In this document: one piece after another, positions 27,877-37,325 of the stretch | How positions within the stretch are numbered: position 1 is the first letter of the stretch | Layout of the letters: each line of letters starts with the position of its first letter | DNA from: a virus | Length of the DNA stretch: 43,234 nucleotides | IMG/VR virus record: IMGVR_UViG_3300025917_000008 | Span: 1 to 43,234 of that record | Direction: 5' to 3' (one strand) | Made by a program: the position numbers and the translations under genes | Notes under the pieces: model-generated | The model's database searches: none | Seen by the model: only the letters and a program-made list of their open reading frames with translations | Told to the model about the DNA's origin: nothing

Positions 27877-29801
27877 TGTATGGCCGCACGGCTCAGCGGC
27901 CAAGGCATCGCCGCTCCCAGCTGAAGGCTTTCGCGGCGCCGATTGGCGGGTGGATTTCCAATCGCGCGCTTGCCAACCCGAACCCGACGCCCGGCCTCCC
28001 CCAAGGCGCTGCGGTTCTCGACAACTTCTTTCCGCGCTCGACCAGCGTTCAGCTTCGTCGCGGGAAGGTGCTTTATTGCACCCTCGGCAATGGCTCGGAG
28101 GATGCGTTGAGCCTGTTCAGCTACAACAACGGGCCGAACAAGAGGCTGGTCGCCGCCACCGCCAGCACGATTTACGACATTACCGATCTGCCCTTTCCCT
28201 ATGCCGTCGAGATCGTTGACGACGGCGGGGTCTTGCTCGGCGACGAGAACGGCAATTGGTTCGGGTGGAACTCCACCGAGTTCGCCGACGTGATGGGGGG
28301 ATTTACCGGTGGAAACTGGATCGTGGTTCAGTTCGCGACGACCGGCGGCGTTTATTTGATCGGCGTAAACGGAGAAGATGACGGCTTCATCTTCGATGGC
28401 TCGACCTTCTATCCAAACGTCGCGGGCGGCGTAAAGCGCCTGCTCTACGAAGCCGAAACCTCCGCCTTTACCGAAGGCGCCCTGCTTTCCGGCGGATTGT
28501 CCGGCGCCACGGCGGACATTTACAAGGTGATCGACAACGGCGCGACCGGCGAGCTTTGGCTTACCAACGTCGCTGGAGGTCCGTTCGATGACGGCGAAGC
28601 CATCACCGACACGGAAGGTGGCGCGGCTGTTGCAAACGGCGCCAGCACGGTCGCATCGCCCGGCGTTAACTTCACGTCCGGCGCCACAACGGCCGACATG
28701 TCCTTCGTCTGGGTCTATAAAAATCGCCTGTGGTTCGCCGAAAAAGACACGATGAATGCCTGGTATCTTGATCAGGTGGACTCGATCGGAGGCAATGCAG
28801 CCATTTTCCCCTTGGCCGGCGTGTTCGGCAGAGGCGGGACGTTGCTATGGGGCGCGACCTGGTCGCTTGAAGGCGGGCTTGAGGGCGGGCTTTCCGAGCA
28901 GAACATTTTCGTCTCGTCGGAGGGGGAGGTCGCTGCCTATCAGGGCATTTTCCCCGGCGAGGAGGCCACGTGGTCCAAGGTAGGGCTTTACCGCATCGGC
29001 AAGCCGCTCGGGAACAGGGCCTTCGTTCGCGGCGGTGGCGATCTGGCGGTGGCGACTTCCGTTGGCCTCGTTCCCCTTTCCAAGGCAATCGCCCTCGACA
29101 TCACGTCGCTGAACGTCGCCACGGTCTCCTATAACATCGCCGACGCATGGTCCGACGCCGTCTTTTCGCGAGGCATGAGCGATTGGCAAGGTGAGATTTG
29201 GCCGGAACAGAAGATCGCCGCCTTTTCGCCCCCGCTGATTCCAGGCTCCGGCCAGCCCGTTCTCTTTGTCTCCAATACTGAGACGGGCGCATGGAGCCGC
29301 TTCACCGGCTGGCATGCGCTTTGCATGGAGGTATTTGATGGCCGACTCTACTTTGGCTCGCCAGCGGGGGCGATCTATCTTGCCAACCAATCTGGGCAGG
29401 ATGACGGCGCAACTTATACCGGGTCACTCATGCCGCTCTTCGAGGATTTCGGCTCGCCGGCCTCCGCCAAGGTTCCCACTGTCGGCCGCGTCGTCGCTCG
29501 CGCGTCGAGCCGCATCAACGATCAGGTGCAGTGGCACAGCGACTATAATTTGACACTGTCCGCCGCGCCGAACGCGACGCAGATCAGCGACGCCGCGAGC
29601 ATCTGGGGCGCGGGAGAATGGGGCGCATCTGTCTGGGGAGCTGAGGCGCCGCAGATCATCAATCAGGAATGGCGCTCGCTGGCGGGCATCGGATACACCG
29701 GCTCGGTGTCGTTCCAGGTTACCAGCGGGGCGATCCAACCGCTTGATGTCGAGGTGATCCGGCTGGAAGCTCTCTATACGACTGCGGAGCTTGTATCCTG
29801 A
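27876..29801 (+). CDS. Large tail protein, P22 gp10-like (packaged-DNA stabilisation)
   Basis: ATG at 27876 overlaps the adaptor stop (TGATG); a GTG nine codons upstream is less likely. 641 aa. N-terminal GGWISNRALANPNPTPGLPQ, then GAAVLDNFFPRSTSVQLRRG is a hallmark of large podophage tail-hub proteins. The remainder is a repetitive beta-propeller-like series of Gly/Trp-rich strands. It would form part of the short tail tube or knob that holds DNA in the head. Confidence 0.8.
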   Translation: MYGRTAQRPRHRRSQLKAFAAPIGGWISNRALANPNPTPGLPQGAAVLDNFFPRSTSVQLRRGKVLYCTLGNGSEDALSLFSYNNGPNKRLVAATASTIYDITDLPFPYAVEIVDDGGVLLGDENGNWFGWNSTEFADVMGGFTGGNWIVVQFATTGGVYLIGVNGEDDGFIFDGSTFYPNVAGGVKRLLYEAETSAFTEGALLSGGLSGATADIYKVIDNGATGELWLTNVAGGPFDDGEAITDTEGGAAVANGASTVASPGVNFTSGATTADMSFVWVYKNRLWFAEKDTMNAWYLDQVDSIGGNAAIFPLAGVFGRGGTLLWGATWSLEGGLEGGLSEQNIFVSSEGEVAAYQGIFPGEEATWSKVGLYRIGKPLGNRAFVRGGGDLAVATSVGLVPLSKAIALDITSLNVATVSYNIADAWSDAVFSRGMSDWQGEIWPEQKIAAFSPPLIPGSGQPVLFVSNTETGAWSRFTGWHALCMEVFDGRLYFGSPAGAIYLANQSGQDDGATYTGSLMPLFEDFGSPASAKVPTVGRVVARASSRINDQVQWHSDYNLTLSAAPNATQISDAASIWGAGEWGASVWGAEAPQIINQEWRSLAGIGYTGSVSFQVTSGAIQPLDVEVIRLEALYTTAELVS

Positions 29802-30175
29802 TTGTCTCGGATGACCGCGTTGCCGCCTTCATTTCCGCGCGGCTTGGCTTCGGGCTCTGCCCGCCATTTACCGCCATGGGGATAGAGAAAGACGGGCAGA
29901 TTGTGGCGGGCCTTCTCCTGAATCACTTTGAAGGCCGCGACGCGCACGTAACCATCGCCGGAACCGGCTGGACCCGAGAGTTCATCCGAGCAGTCGGCGC
30001 CTACGTCTACGGACAGCTCGGTTGCGAACGAATGACCGCCATCACGGCAGACCCGAAGGTGGCTGACTTCGCGGTAAGGCTCGGCGGCAAGATCGAGGGG
30101 CGGCTGCGCTCACATTTCGGGCCTGGCAAGGATGCGATCGTAGCGGGTATTTTGCGAAGTGAGTGGCGGTATTGA
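29798..30175 (+). CDS. GNAT-like phage protein; CTG start proposed
   Basis: The only canonical start (ATG 29876) leaves a truncated N-terminus and has no ribosome site. The frame is open upstream to the tail gene. A CTG at 29798 (or ATT at 29801) lies 8 (or 11) bases after GGAG and gives IVSDDRVAAFISARLGFGLC, the usual N-terminus of this family. The 125-aa product continues with GIEKDGQIVAGLLLNHFEG and VTIAGTGWTREFIRAVG, a GCN5-related acetyltransferase fold found in tail regions of podophages. Substrate unknown. Confidence 0.75.
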   Translation: MIVSDDRVAAFISARLGFGLCPPFTAMGIEKDGQIVAGLLLNHFEGRDAHVTIAGTGWTREFIRAVGAYVYGQLGCERMTAITADPKVADFAVRLGGKIEGRLRSHFGPGKDAIVAGILRSEWRY

Positions 30176-30219
30176 GCTTTGCGTAGTTTCAAGGTAGTGT
30201 GCCCGTAATTTGCGCTGCT

Positions 30220-30252
30220 GGACCTACTTCGGGCGCTTGATGGAGTAGGTCC
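30220..30252 (+). promoter_or_regulatory. 9-bp perfect inverted repeat in the 5' leader
   Basis: GGACCTACT (30220-30228) and AGTAGGTCC (30244-30252) enclose a 15-base loop. The right arm covers part of the GGAG ribosome site (30242-30245) of the next gene and ends two bases before its proposed CTG. It could fold to control translation, or bind a protein. No T-tract follows, so it is not a typical terminator. Confidence 0.6.
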
Positions 30253-30253
30253 G

Positions 30254-31048
30254 CTGGTCTCGACCCCCAAACCGCCCGATCCGATGGTGACCGCTCAAGC
30301 GCAGGGCGGTTTGAACCGCGACACCGCCATTGCCCAAAATTTGACTAACATGATCGGAACCAACAATCCTTGGGGTTCGACATCCTACAGTCCAACCGGC
30401 TCAGCCAGCTACGTCGATTCGACCGGCAAAACGGTTTCGATTCCGCAATTCACGCAAACGACGACGCTCACGCCCGAGCAGCAGGAAATCTTCAACCGGT
30501 CTCAGGGCGCCCAGACCAACATCGCCGGGATTGCCGAGGATCAGTCGGCGAGGCTGGGCGACTATCTCAATGACCCGTTCGAGTTCAACAATCAGGACGC
30601 TGCGGATTGGTCCTACGACCTCGCCTCGTCGCGCATCCTGCCGCAGCAGCAGCGCAACGAAGAGGCGTTGCGGTCGCGCCTGATAAACGCCGGCCTTCGC
30701 CCCGGGACGCAAGCGTGGGATAGTGAGATGTCCCGCCTCACCATGGCGAACACGGACCAGATGAACCAGCTTGCCTTGACCGGGCGAGGACAGGCTTTCG
30801 GGGAGGCTCTCGCATCGCGCAATCAGCCGATCAACGAAATCACCGCCCTGCTTTCCGGCTCGCAAGTCTCGAATCCCGCCCAGATGTCCGGCCCCACGCC
30901 TCAGGCGTCAGTCGGCGGCGTCGATTACTCCAGCCTTGTCGGCGATCAGTACCGGGCAAAGCTTGCATCGCATAACGCGACCCTCGGGGGCTTGTTCGGA
31001 CTCGCTGGGCAGGTAGGCGGCCTAGCGGCTTTGCCCGGGGTGTTCTAA
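30254..31048 (+). CDS. Virion-associated protein (264 aa); CTG start proposed
   Basis: The first ATG (30284) lacks a ribosome site. CTG at 30254 has GGAG eight bases upstream and adds VSTPKPPDP, a Pro-rich start common in this protein type. Residues 15-50 contain NRDTAIAQNLTNMIGTNNPW and STSYSPTGS, also typical of podophage internal or tail proteins that carry a MxNxxTPxG/NPWG motif. The rest is helical with a Gly-rich C-terminus. Probably ejected or tail-assembly. Confidence 0.75.
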   Translation: MVSTPKPPDPMVTAQAQGGLNRDTAIAQNLTNMIGTNNPWGSTSYSPTGSASYVDSTGKTVSIPQFTQTTTLTPEQQEIFNRSQGAQTNIAGIAEDQSARLGDYLNDPFEFNNQDAADWSYDLASSRILPQQQRNEEALRSRLINAGLRPGTQAWDSEMSRLTMANTDQMNQLALTGRGQAFGEALASRNQPINEITALLSGSQVSNPAQMSGPTPQASVGGVDYSSLVGDQYRAKLASHNATLGGLFGLAGQVGGLAALPGVF

Positions 31049-31875
31049 TGGCCTCCAGCCCTCCCTCCAGCTTCACTTGGGGCCGTGGCGGCGCTCGGCT
31101 GACTCCGCAGGACATCGAGCGCCAGCGCGTCATCGCGCAGCAGCTTATGGCGCCGGACTATTCGCCTATCCAGTCGCCGTGGCAAGGGTTGGCCCGGGTC
31201 GCCGGGAACCTCACCGGGGCATTTCGCGAAAGGCGAGCGGATCAGGCATCTGAAGCAAATTCAGCCGATCAGCGGCGCATTGTCGAGGCAATGATGAATC
31301 CGGGCATGGCTGGCGGTTCTACCTCCGCGCTCGACGCGGGTCCGGGCGGCATGGATCAGGTTTCAAGTGCGGTCTCGGGTCTGTCGGATACTTCGGCCAC
31401 TCCCGCCGGGCGCCCCGCCATCAATCCGGCGGTCATCGAAGCCCTCACCTCTCCCTATGTCAGCGACGAGGTCCGCGCGCTTGCCGGGCGGCAATACACA
31501 GAGGCCACGCGTCAGCGCGAGCCCTTGGTTGTCAATGGCCACGTTCTCGACCCGCGCGATCCGACGCGCCAGATCGCCGATTACAGCGCAGAGGCGGAGC
31601 CGGAGGTTGTGCGGCTTGTCCGTGCCGCCGGCATTGATCCCGCAAGCGAGCAAGGGCGCTCGATGCTTCGCCGGTCTGTTGAAGGGCGTATTGATCCCAT
31701 CGTTTCCGTTCCTCTGCCGGGCGGGGCAACCTATGTCGGGCCACGTTCAGGTCTGCCCGGCAGCGTTGGGGCGACCACAAGAGAAGGCCCGCCCGCTACG
31801 TTGCCGCCAGACTATGATTTCGGCCAAGGAGGTCCGACGCCGCCCGCGTCGGGCAACTTTCCGGGGGCCCGGTGA
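31048..31875 (+). CDS. Virion internal protein, first part (275 aa)
   Basis: Overlaps the previous stop (TAATG). N-terminus MASSPPSSFTWGRGGARLTPQ, then a helical basic region (DIERQRVIAQQLM, LTGAFRERRADQASEAN). This type of gene follows the 254-aa-type protein in podophages. The frame ends at CCCGGTGA (31870-31875), just where a structural module (ARNNPGG...) begins in the +1 frame. It may be the first half of a longer protein. Confidence 0.75.
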   Translation: MASSPPSSFTWGRGGARLTPQDIERQRVIAQQLMAPDYSPIQSPWQGLARVAGNLTGAFRERRADQASEANSADQRRIVEAMMNPGMAGGSTSALDAGPGGMDQVSSAVSGLSDTSATPAGRPAINPAVIEALTSPYVSDEVRALAGRQYTEATRQREPLVVNGHVLDPRDPTRQIADYSAEAEPEVVRLVRAAGIDPASEQGRSMLRRSVEGRIDPIVSVPLPGGATYVGPRSGLPGSVGATTREGPPATLPPDYDFGQGGPTPPASGNFPGAR

Positions 31876-32197
31876 TGCCCGCAACAACCCAGGGGGCTTG
31901 AGAGTGCCGGGCACGATGCGCTTTCAATCGTTCCCCTCGCCTGCCGAAGGCGTAGCGGCGCAGGAAGCGCTTTTGCGTCGCCGCTATCTCGCGCGCGGAA
32001 ATACCGTTCGCGGGGTGGTCGAGCGCTATGCTCCCCGCCAGTCCAGAGGAGGCGATAATACGGACGCCCAAGTAAACAATTACATCGCTCACGTCGCCCG
32101 CAGACTTGGCATCTCGCCGGACGCTCCAATCGGTCCGGGAGATACCGAGCGGCTGGGGGCGGCGATGCGTGAATTCGAGACGGGGTCGCGGCGATAA
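31814..32197 (+). CDS. Virion internal protein, second part: NNPGGLR module in +1 frame
   Basis: Residues about 25-128 form a module common inside large podophage virion proteins: ARNNPGGLRVPGTMRFQSFP, GVAAQEALLRRRYLARGNTV, GVVERYAP, then DAQVNNYIAHVARRLGISPD. The only in-frame ATGs are 31814, without a ribosome site, and 31916, inside the module. A missing base in the GGGGG run at 31863-31867 or a +1 slip at CGG-UGA would join it to the upstream frame. So it is either a frameshifted half or a separately started gene. The stop overlaps the next ATG. Confidence 0.6.
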   Translation: MISAKEVRRRPRRATFRGPGDARNNPGGLRVPGTMRFQSFPSPAEGVAAQEALLRRRYLARGNTVRGVVERYAPRQSRGGDNTDAQVNNYIAHVARRLGISPDAPIGPGDTERLGAAMREFETGSRR

Positions 32198-34746
32198 TGG
32201 CTGAGCGGCGCACTGACCCTCGATCCGGCGCGACTTACGAGCGCGAAGCCGCTGGGCAGCCTTGGCATCTTGTCGGAGACGCGCAAAACCGTGGCAGCTC
32301 CGGCATCGTCGTTCCTGCTCCTCCTCCGCCCGCGCCGACCGGCTATCGATCGGCCCCCGGGGGCTTGGCCCCCATCCCCGGCGGTCCCGCCGACCGCAGA
32401 GAGCCCCCTGCTGGCTATCGTTACCGTGCGGATGGATCACTTGAGGCGATCCCCGGGGGACCCGCAGCTACAACTTCCGACCCGCAAAACGCTCGCATCG
32501 CCCGCCAGCTTCAGACCGACTCCGTATTGGACAGGATTAACATGGCCCGTCGCCAGATCGGGGACGGCTGGGCGACCGGCAATCTCGCTGGAACGTCATC
32601 CTTTCAGGCAGTGCCCTTTGTCGGCCAGAATAGCACTGATCTCGCCGCCACTCTTTCGGGCATTCAGGGCGATGTCATAAATCAAACGCTCCAAGCTTTG
32701 CGCGCGCAATCCTCCACTGGCGCGTCGGGCATGGGTTCCCTGACCGAGCGGGAAGCAGATCGGCTCGCGGCTGCCGTTGGCGCCCTACAGCAGAATCAGA
32801 GCGCTCAAAAATTGCGCGAGAACCTCGCAATTGTCGAACGCCATTACCGCAACGCACTGGCCCTGCTGAACAACGAGGACCCACGCGATACGGCTGTGGC
32901 GGAGCGCTACGGCATCATCACCGAAGCCCCTACTCAGCAGAACGAACGCGGCAGTGAATTGACCTCTGAGGGCAGGCTGGCGGCGGACCCGGCTCTGGCG
33001 GGAGTCAATGCCACTGTAGCCCGCATGGTCCGGGATGGTCGCTCTGAGCCTGAAATTCGCGCCTATATGAACCGCGTCCGTCCTGGATTGGGGGACCGTG
33101 TTCGTAACTTGGCGCCGAACATCGAATACTCGCGCCAGCACCCGGCCGCGAACCCATCGGTTGATGTCGAGCGCGAATGGGTTGCCAATGGCGGCCCGAC
33201 CGCCGCGCTGGGCGAGATCGGCATGTCTCCGTTCGGCTCCTATGTTGTCGGCGCAGGCGACATGGCGACCATGGGCACACTAGACAATTTCGCCGAGAAC
33301 CCGGACTTGGCCCGCGCTGTTATGGGAGGGCTGTCTGAGCGCAATCCGAACTCCTACCTTGGGGGGCAAATCACTGGCGGCGTTTTGGCCGGACTCGGGG
33401 CCGAAGCGGGAGCGGCGCGCGCCGGCATTACCGGCCTCGCTCGCGTCATTGCGCCTGACATTGCCATTGGCGCAGGTTACGGCGCTGGGAGCGCGGATGA
33501 AGAGGGCGACAGCCGCCTTGGCGGTGCGCTCTTGGGCGGCGTTACGGGGTACGGCGGTGGCGCGATCGGCCGTGGCGCATCCCGTTCTGTGGGACGACTT
33601 CTGACCGGCATAACCGATCCGGTGCGCCGCGCGCTCAACGCGCGCCGAGTCCCGATGACTGTCGGGCAAATCCTTGGCGGCGGCGCCCATCGGACGGAGG
33701 ACCGGCTTGCGGGCCTCCCGTTCGTCGGGGATCAAATCCGCGCCCGCCGAATCGAGGGGATGGAAGGTTTCAATCGCGCCGCTTTCGATGAGGCGCTTGC
33801 CCCGGTAGGCGGAACGACAAACGGCGTCATTGGAGCTCCTGGGGTGGACATTGCCCGCCAAGTTCGCAGCGACGCCTATTCAAGCGCGCTCGACCCCGTC
33901 CAAGTGCAGGCAGACGCTCCGTTCATAGGAGACATGCAGGCGACGATTGCAGCGGGCCGACAACTTCCTCCGTCAATGAGCGAGCCATTGGTGAATTATA
34001 CTCTACCGGTCCGTGTTGGAGAATCCTTCGATGCCAGTGGAGGTTTGTCGGGTCGCGATTATCAGCAAGCGATTCGCGGCCTGCGCCGCGACGCCTCTGG
34101 GATGGAAAACCTGCCATACGGCTACGATTTCGGGCAAGTCACAAATCAAGCAGAGGGCGCGCTGGAAGGCATACTTGCGCGGCAATCTCCTGAAACTATC
34201 CCGGCGCTCCAAGCTGCGAACCGAACCAACATGGGCGTGGAAACGGTGCGCGATGCGGTGAACCGCTCCCGCAACGGCACTCGCACTGGCGTCCCGGATG
34301 TTTTCTCTCCTTCGCAGCTTTCAGATGCCTCTGCGCGCTCGGCTCAGCGCTTCGGCAATAATCAGGGAACGACCAGCCAGCCGTTCTTTGAGCTGACCCG
34401 CGCCGGACAAGAGGTGCTTCCTTCCTCCGTCCCCGACAGCGGTACGGCTGGGCGGCTGGCCCTTCCGACTGTTGCGCTAGCCCTGCTCGGCGGCAGCGGC
34501 GGCGCGGCGACAGCGGATGATGGAGAGAGCGCTCGCCGGGGCGGCATTGGTGCCCTTGGCGGCCTCAGTGTCGCGGCATTGCTGGCGGCCCCGAACTCGC
34601 GCGCTGCCCGCAATGCACTCCAGCGGCTCCTTATGGCGGAACGTTTCGATGCGATTGAGCGCGCCGGACAGCAGCTTATTGACAGAAGGCGAATTGCGGG
34701 GCTTCTTGCCGCGCCCGCTGCTTTGGAGGCAACGGTGGGGCAATGA
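32197..34746 (+). CDS. Large internal / DNA-ejection protein (849 aa)
   Basis: Starts in a TAATG overlap. The N-terminal 100 residues contain PAGYRYRADGSLEAIPGGPA and a second IPGGPAD, Gly/Pro motifs that recur in phage ejection proteins. Residues 100-330 are helical and charged. Residues about 385-470 are Gly/Ala-rich with hydrophobic stretches that could insert in a membrane, followed by a basic and again helical region; the C-terminus has another Gly/Ala-rich part (730-830). This matches the large proteins that form a conduit across the cell envelope in podophages. No catalytic motif was identified. Confidence 0.75.
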   Translation: MAERRTDPRSGATYEREAAGQPWHLVGDAQNRGSSGIVVPAPPPPAPTGYRSAPGGLAPIPGGPADRREPPAGYRYRADGSLEAIPGGPAATTSDPQNARIARQLQTDSVLDRINMARRQIGDGWATGNLAGTSSFQAVPFVGQNSTDLAATLSGIQGDVINQTLQALRAQSSTGASGMGSLTEREADRLAAAVGALQQNQSAQKLRENLAIVERHYRNALALLNNEDPRDTAVAERYGIITEAPTQQNERGSELTSEGRLAADPALAGVNATVARMVRDGRSEPEIRAYMNRVRPGLGDRVRNLAPNIEYSRQHPAANPSVDVEREWVANGGPTAALGEIGMSPFGSYVVGAGDMATMGTLDNFAENPDLARAVMGGLSERNPNSYLGGQITGGVLAGLGAEAGAARAGITGLARVIAPDIAIGAGYGAGSADEEGDSRLGGALLGGVTGYGGGAIGRGASRSVGRLLTGITDPVRRALNARRVPMTVGQILGGGAHRTEDRLAGLPFVGDQIRARRIEGMEGFNRAAFDEALAPVGGTTNGVIGAPGVDIARQVRSDAYSSALDPVQVQADAPFIGDMQATIAAGRQLPPSMSEPLVNYTLPVRVGESFDASGGLSGRDYQQAIRGLRRDASGMENLPYGYDFGQVTNQAEGALEGILARQSPETIPALQAANRTNMGVETVRDAVNRSRNGTRTGVPDVFSPSQLSDASARSAQRFGNNQGTTSQPFFELTRAGQEVLPSSVPDSGTAGRLALPTVALALLGGSGGAATADDGESARRGGIGALGGLSVAALLAAPNSRAARNALQRLLMAERFDAIERAGQQLIDRRRIAGLLAAPAALEATVGQ

Positions 34747-34853
34747 GCACAGGCTTCATCATTTTCATCGCTTGCGCAATCAAGGGCGCGATTCTAACCG
34801 CGTGGGACATTCGACGCGAACGGAAGGAGAGGGCACGTGCCACGGTCAGGTGA
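34743..34853 (+). CDS. 36-aa membrane peptide
   Basis: ATGA overlap with the ejection protein. One hydrophobic helix (residues 3-19) followed by a strongly basic tail (RRERKERARATVR). The 3' end overlaps the next gene by 17 bases. A small membrane protein or leader peptide; its exact role is not known. Confidence 0.6.
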   Translation: MSTGFIIFIACAIKGAILTAWDIRRERKERARATVR

Positions 34854-35652
34854 CGGCACCTACAGCCTGCCTTCGGGTACCGTCGTACAGACGGGAGACG
34901 ATCTGCTTGTCTCGCAGCACAATCCCGCGTTTCAGGATGTCGCGGCGGCCCTGACCGGCTCGCTCGACCGCGACGGTAACGGGGGGATGCGAGCCGATTT
35001 GGATTTTGGCTCGCACAAAGCGATCAACATGCAGGACGGCACGGCCCCGACTGACGGAGCTACCGTTGGGCAGCTTTCATCCGGTGCAGGGATTCCCGTT
35101 GGGGCCGTCATGGACTTCGCCGGAAGCTCGGTGCCTGCTGGATGGTTGGTTTGCGGCGGGCAGTCTCTAAGCCGCAGCGAATATGCCGAGCTGTTCGCCG
35201 TGATCGGGACGGCGTTCGGCTCGCTCAGCGGCTCGACCTTCAGCCTGCCGGACTTGCGCGGGCGCGTGACGGCTGGTCGGGATTTCGACGCTGGCGGCAC
35301 GGCTGGGCGGCTCACCTCCACCACGATGACGCCGGATGGCGCTACGTTGGGCGCAACTGGCGGCGCGCAGACGGTAACTCTCGCCACGGACCAACTGCCG
35401 GCGCATGGGCACACCTATTCCGGAACCACAGCGTCCTCCGGCTCTCACAGTCACACGACCGACACCAGCGCCGGTCAGGGTCAGGGCGGCATTAACTTCG
35501 CCGCCAGCGCTGACCCCGGCTCGACCTCCGAGGCTGGCGCCCACACGCATACCTATTCCGGCACGACCGCGAACGCGGGCGGAGGAACCGCTCATGCCAA
35601 CGTTCAGCCGACCATCCTCATGAACAAGATCATACGAGCGAGCACAAGCTGA
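34837..35652 (+). CDS. Tail fibre/collar-domain protein
   Basis: GTG at 34837 with GGAGAGGG upstream. 271 aa. Residues about 85-150 hold the collar domain: GIPVGAVMDFAGSSVPAGWL, CGGQSLSRSEYAELFAVIG, then FSLPDLRGRVTAGRD. A His/Gly/Thr-rich region follows (HGHTYSGTTASSGSHSHT and a second HTHTYSG) and the end NVQPTILMNKIIRA is typical of tail-collar fibres. It is a receptor-contact or base-plate-like tail protein. Confidence 0.9.
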   Translation: MPRSGDGTYSLPSGTVVQTGDDLLVSQHNPAFQDVAAALTGSLDRDGNGGMRADLDFGSHKAINMQDGTAPTDGATVGQLSSGAGIPVGAVMDFAGSSVPAGWLVCGGQSLSRSEYAELFAVIGTAFGSLSGSTFSLPDLRGRVTAGRDFDAGGTAGRLTSTTMTPDGATLGATGGAQTVTLATDQLPAHGHTYSGTTASSGSHSHTTDTSAGQGQGGINFAASADPGSTSEAGAHTHTYSGTTANAGGGTAHANVQPTILMNKIIRASTS

Positions 35653-37325
35653 TGGCAGTCCCGATCAGACCCGTAGACTTGCCGGCGGCACCGGGCGGAG
35701 TTGTCGCCCCAGACTCCGCCCTCATCTTCGATGATGGGGACGGCGTTTGGAAGGCTACCCCGTCGCAAGTTCTGGATGGCGCGGGCGGCGCTTCATTTAC
35801 CGCCTTGGCGGCGGACGATGGCTCATCCTTACTCGGCTTCATTCAGGCCGGGACAGATTCTGTCGTTCGGACCGCTCAGGCCAAAATGCGCGAGCGCCTG
35901 ACCGTAGCCGACAAGGACGGCACATTTCTCGACCAGTTGGAAGCAATAGAGACCGACCTCCCCGATGGCGGGCTCGCTTACGCAGGGCCGGGAGCCTACG
36001 CCCTCTCCGCCGCGCAGGTGTTCGCGAACCAGCGAATGCGCCTCGTGGGGCAAAACTCAACCATCAGCTTCGATCCCGCCTCTCCCGCTGTCGCGATCAC
36101 CTACAACAGCCCCGACGCCGGCGGAATGGTGCAGGCCAGCTTCGACCGCTTCAGCTTCACGTCTTCGAACTCGGTGGCGAAGACGGCGTTCAAGGCGGTC
36201 AACGTCGCCGCCGTCTGTTCGATCACGAACCTCAGCATCGCCAATTCGGCATGGCTGGGGAGCGACTCGATAGGCATCCGCACCGAGGGGCGCGATACGA
36301 CCACGATCTCGGACAATATCATCGGCTGCGCCTATCCACTCTCCATCGGTGCCAACGCTTCCTTCCCCACTTTGGCCGCAGATCATTTCCGGGTGCACGA
36401 CAACGAGTTCATTTCGACATCAGCGACCGGAGCGGCGATTGTTGCCGATGACGGCGTTTCGTGGAGCACGACGAGTTTCGAGCGGCTCGCTCTGGTCGGA
36501 GGGCTCGACGGCTTCCGCCACGAATATACGGATGTTCCCGCCACGGGCGTCGCGCTCAGCTTCTCTGATACTCGCGTCGAGCAGGGTCTCGATTCCGCCG
36601 GGTGGAGCTATACAATCGGCCGCGACTTCGGCAGCGGGGCAACTCTCAATGTCGATCTAATCAACGCATTGTGGTCCAACTGCATCCTCGACGGCACCCG
36701 CAACGGCATCCGCACCCGCAATATCCAACTCGGGACCCTCGTCAATACGGTTTATGTCGGCGGCGCTTCTGACGGAGTAGCGTTCGACATTGACGGCGTT
36801 CCGGGGAGCCTCTGGACCTTCGTCGGCTGCCGGGCTCCGGCGACGGCGACTGTCGTTTTCAGTAAGCTCCGCTGCGCGCTCAAGCTTCACCCTTCCGAAG
36901 TCGGGGCTCCCATCGGACCCTACGAGCTGTGGCAGTATTTCAACCCGACACTGGCCGTTGATTCCGCAGATTATACTGCCATGAGCGCCGTTTCCGAAGG
37001 GGACTTCGGCTCTTTGGTCGGGCCGAGGCATTGGCGGTTTCCGTTCTCCTTCCCGGTGGGCGACATGACCCTCGCCTTGCCCGGATGCGCCGTCGCCAGC
37101 ATGGACGTAGACGTGACGATCACGGCCAAGGCCGCCAACAGCCAGCTGGTGGCCCGCTACCAGAAAGACGGCACACTCACGATTGTCAGCAGCGACGGAA
37201 TATTCAGCGGCGACACGCCAACCTCCGGCAAAATATATCTCACGAACCCCGGCAGCGCACAGGTCAACATGGTGGGAGACGCAGTCGCCGGGATCACGCT
37301 GGTCAAGGTGAGGATCGAGGAATGA
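35652..37325 (+). CDS. Putative tailspike / receptor-binding protein (557 aa)
   Basis: TGATG overlap with the collar gene. The N-terminal module contains PAAPGGVVAPDSALIFDDGD and VRTAQAKMRERLTVADKDGT, a head-binding type linker found before pectate-lyase-like beta-helix spikes. The middle (110-420) is a repetitive beta-rich region with many short Asp/Asn/Gly turns, and the C-terminus is beta-sandwich-like. It probably recognises and may cleave a surface polysaccharide. Catalytic residues cannot be named by eye. Confidence 0.75.
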   Translation: MAVPIRPVDLPAAPGGVVAPDSALIFDDGDGVWKATPSQVLDGAGGASFTALAADDGSSLLGFIQAGTDSVVRTAQAKMRERLTVADKDGTFLDQLEAIETDLPDGGLAYAGPGAYALSAAQVFANQRMRLVGQNSTISFDPASPAVAITYNSPDAGGMVQASFDRFSFTSSNSVAKTAFKAVNVAAVCSITNLSIANSAWLGSDSIGIRTEGRDTTTISDNIIGCAYPLSIGANASFPTLAADHFRVHDNEFISTSATGAAIVADDGVSWSTTSFERLALVGGLDGFRHEYTDVPATGVALSFSDTRVEQGLDSAGWSYTIGRDFGSGATLNVDLINALWSNCILDGTRNGIRTRNIQLGTLVNTVYVGGASDGVAFDIDGVPGSLWTFVGCRAPATATVVFSKLRCALKLHPSEVGAPIGPYELWQYFNPTLAVDSADYTAMSAVSEGDFGSLVGPRHWRFPFSFPVGDMTLALPGCAVASMDVDVTITAKAANSQLVARYQKDGTLTIVSSDGIFSGDTPTSGKIYLTNPGSAQVNMVGDAVAGITLVKVRIEE

